A stretch of DNA of 5,820 nucleotides from positions 1-5,820 of the forward strand of contig CALDHQ010000660.1 in assembly GCA_937894055.1 (NCBI GenBank), given 5' to 3'. The position numbers were made by a program, and so were the translations under genes. The stretch's first letter is position 1. Each line of letters begins with the position of its first letter. The stretch comes from an uncultured Polymorphobacter sp. GTDB taxonomy: Bacteria; Pseudomonadota; Alphaproteobacteria; Sphingomonadales; Sphingomonadaceae. The notes under the pieces are model-generated. The model was not told the DNA's origin and ran no database searches. It worked only from the letters and a program-made list of their open reading frames with translations. This document shows positions 5,730-5,820 of the stretch, one piece after another.

Positions 5730-5820
5730 TCAGGTCTTTGCAGTGTAACGCGGATCCTTGACCAACAGCGTCACCACCACCAGCGCGCAGCCGAGCAGCG
5801 CCATCGATAGCCCGATTAGC
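5730..5820 (-). CDS. C-terminal end of an inner-membrane protein (partial, possibly MFS transporter)
   Basis: The minus-strand frame entering from the right edge gives 29 codons and then TGA (complement of 5730-5732). The visible sequence is one hydrophobic helix (LIGLSMALLGCALVVVTLLV) followed by a short polar tail KDPRYTAKT. A final membrane helix ending in (V/L)(K/R)DPR is common in major facilitator superfamily transporters, but so little is visible that the family call is a guess. Codon use agrees with a real gene. It reads in the same direction as the PEP-CTERM gene at 5637, with 92 nt between stop and start and a candidate promoter in between, so the two are probably separate transcripts. 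No hairpin terminator is visible in the gap. Confidence 0.65.
   Translation of the reverse strand, partial: LIGLSMALLGCALVVVTLLVKDPRYTAKT

Overview
The window is about 5.8 kb of GC-rich DNA from an alphaproteobacterium, most likely a member of the Sphingomonadales. Two signs point there. The C-terminus of the first secreted protein carries the PEPxxWA-type sorting signal common in sphingomonads. The cytochrome bc1 subunits also look sphingomonad-like: Rieske protein with an RRRDF twin-arginine motif, cytochrome b, then a separate short cytochrome c1. This assignment comes from recalled family patterns, not from a search.

Layout from left to right: (1) the 5' part of a minus-strand TPR protein that runs off the left edge (start at 713); (2) an AT-rich divergent intergenic region holding a strong sigma-54-type promoter (852-867); (3) a plus-strand secreted PEP-CTERM protein (929-1636), followed by two hairpins; (4) the complete petABC operon for the cytochrome bc1 complex (1871-4614), with gaps of 9 and 11 nt between genes and an excellent intrinsic terminator (4638-4670); (5) a convergent minus-strand gene for a second, unrelated-looking PEP-CTERM protein (4720-5637) with a sigma-70-like promoter; (6) the last 29 codons of a minus-strand membrane protein, possibly an MFS-type transporter, that enters from the right edge.

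The petABC products form ubiquinol:cytochrome c oxidoreductase in the inner membrane. It oxidises ubiquinol, reduces periplasmic cytochrome c and moves protons by the Q cycle. All haem and iron-sulfur ligands expected for a working complex are present. The two PEP-CTERM proteins should be exported by Sec, processed by an exosortase encoded elsewhere, and delivered to the cell surface or extracellular matrix. The TPR gene may be the N-terminal half of a sulfotransferase-type protein, but its C-terminal part is outside the window.

The most interesting signal is the GG-N10-GC sigma-54 promoter, with phased T-tracts and a small palindrome just upstream of the first PEP-CTERM gene. It suggests control of that gene by RpoN and an enhancer-binding activator (PrsR-like), whereas the second PEP-CTERM gene appears to have a housekeeping-type promoter. 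I see no CRISPR array, tRNA, rRNA or mobile element, and no clear evidence of a wholly new system.
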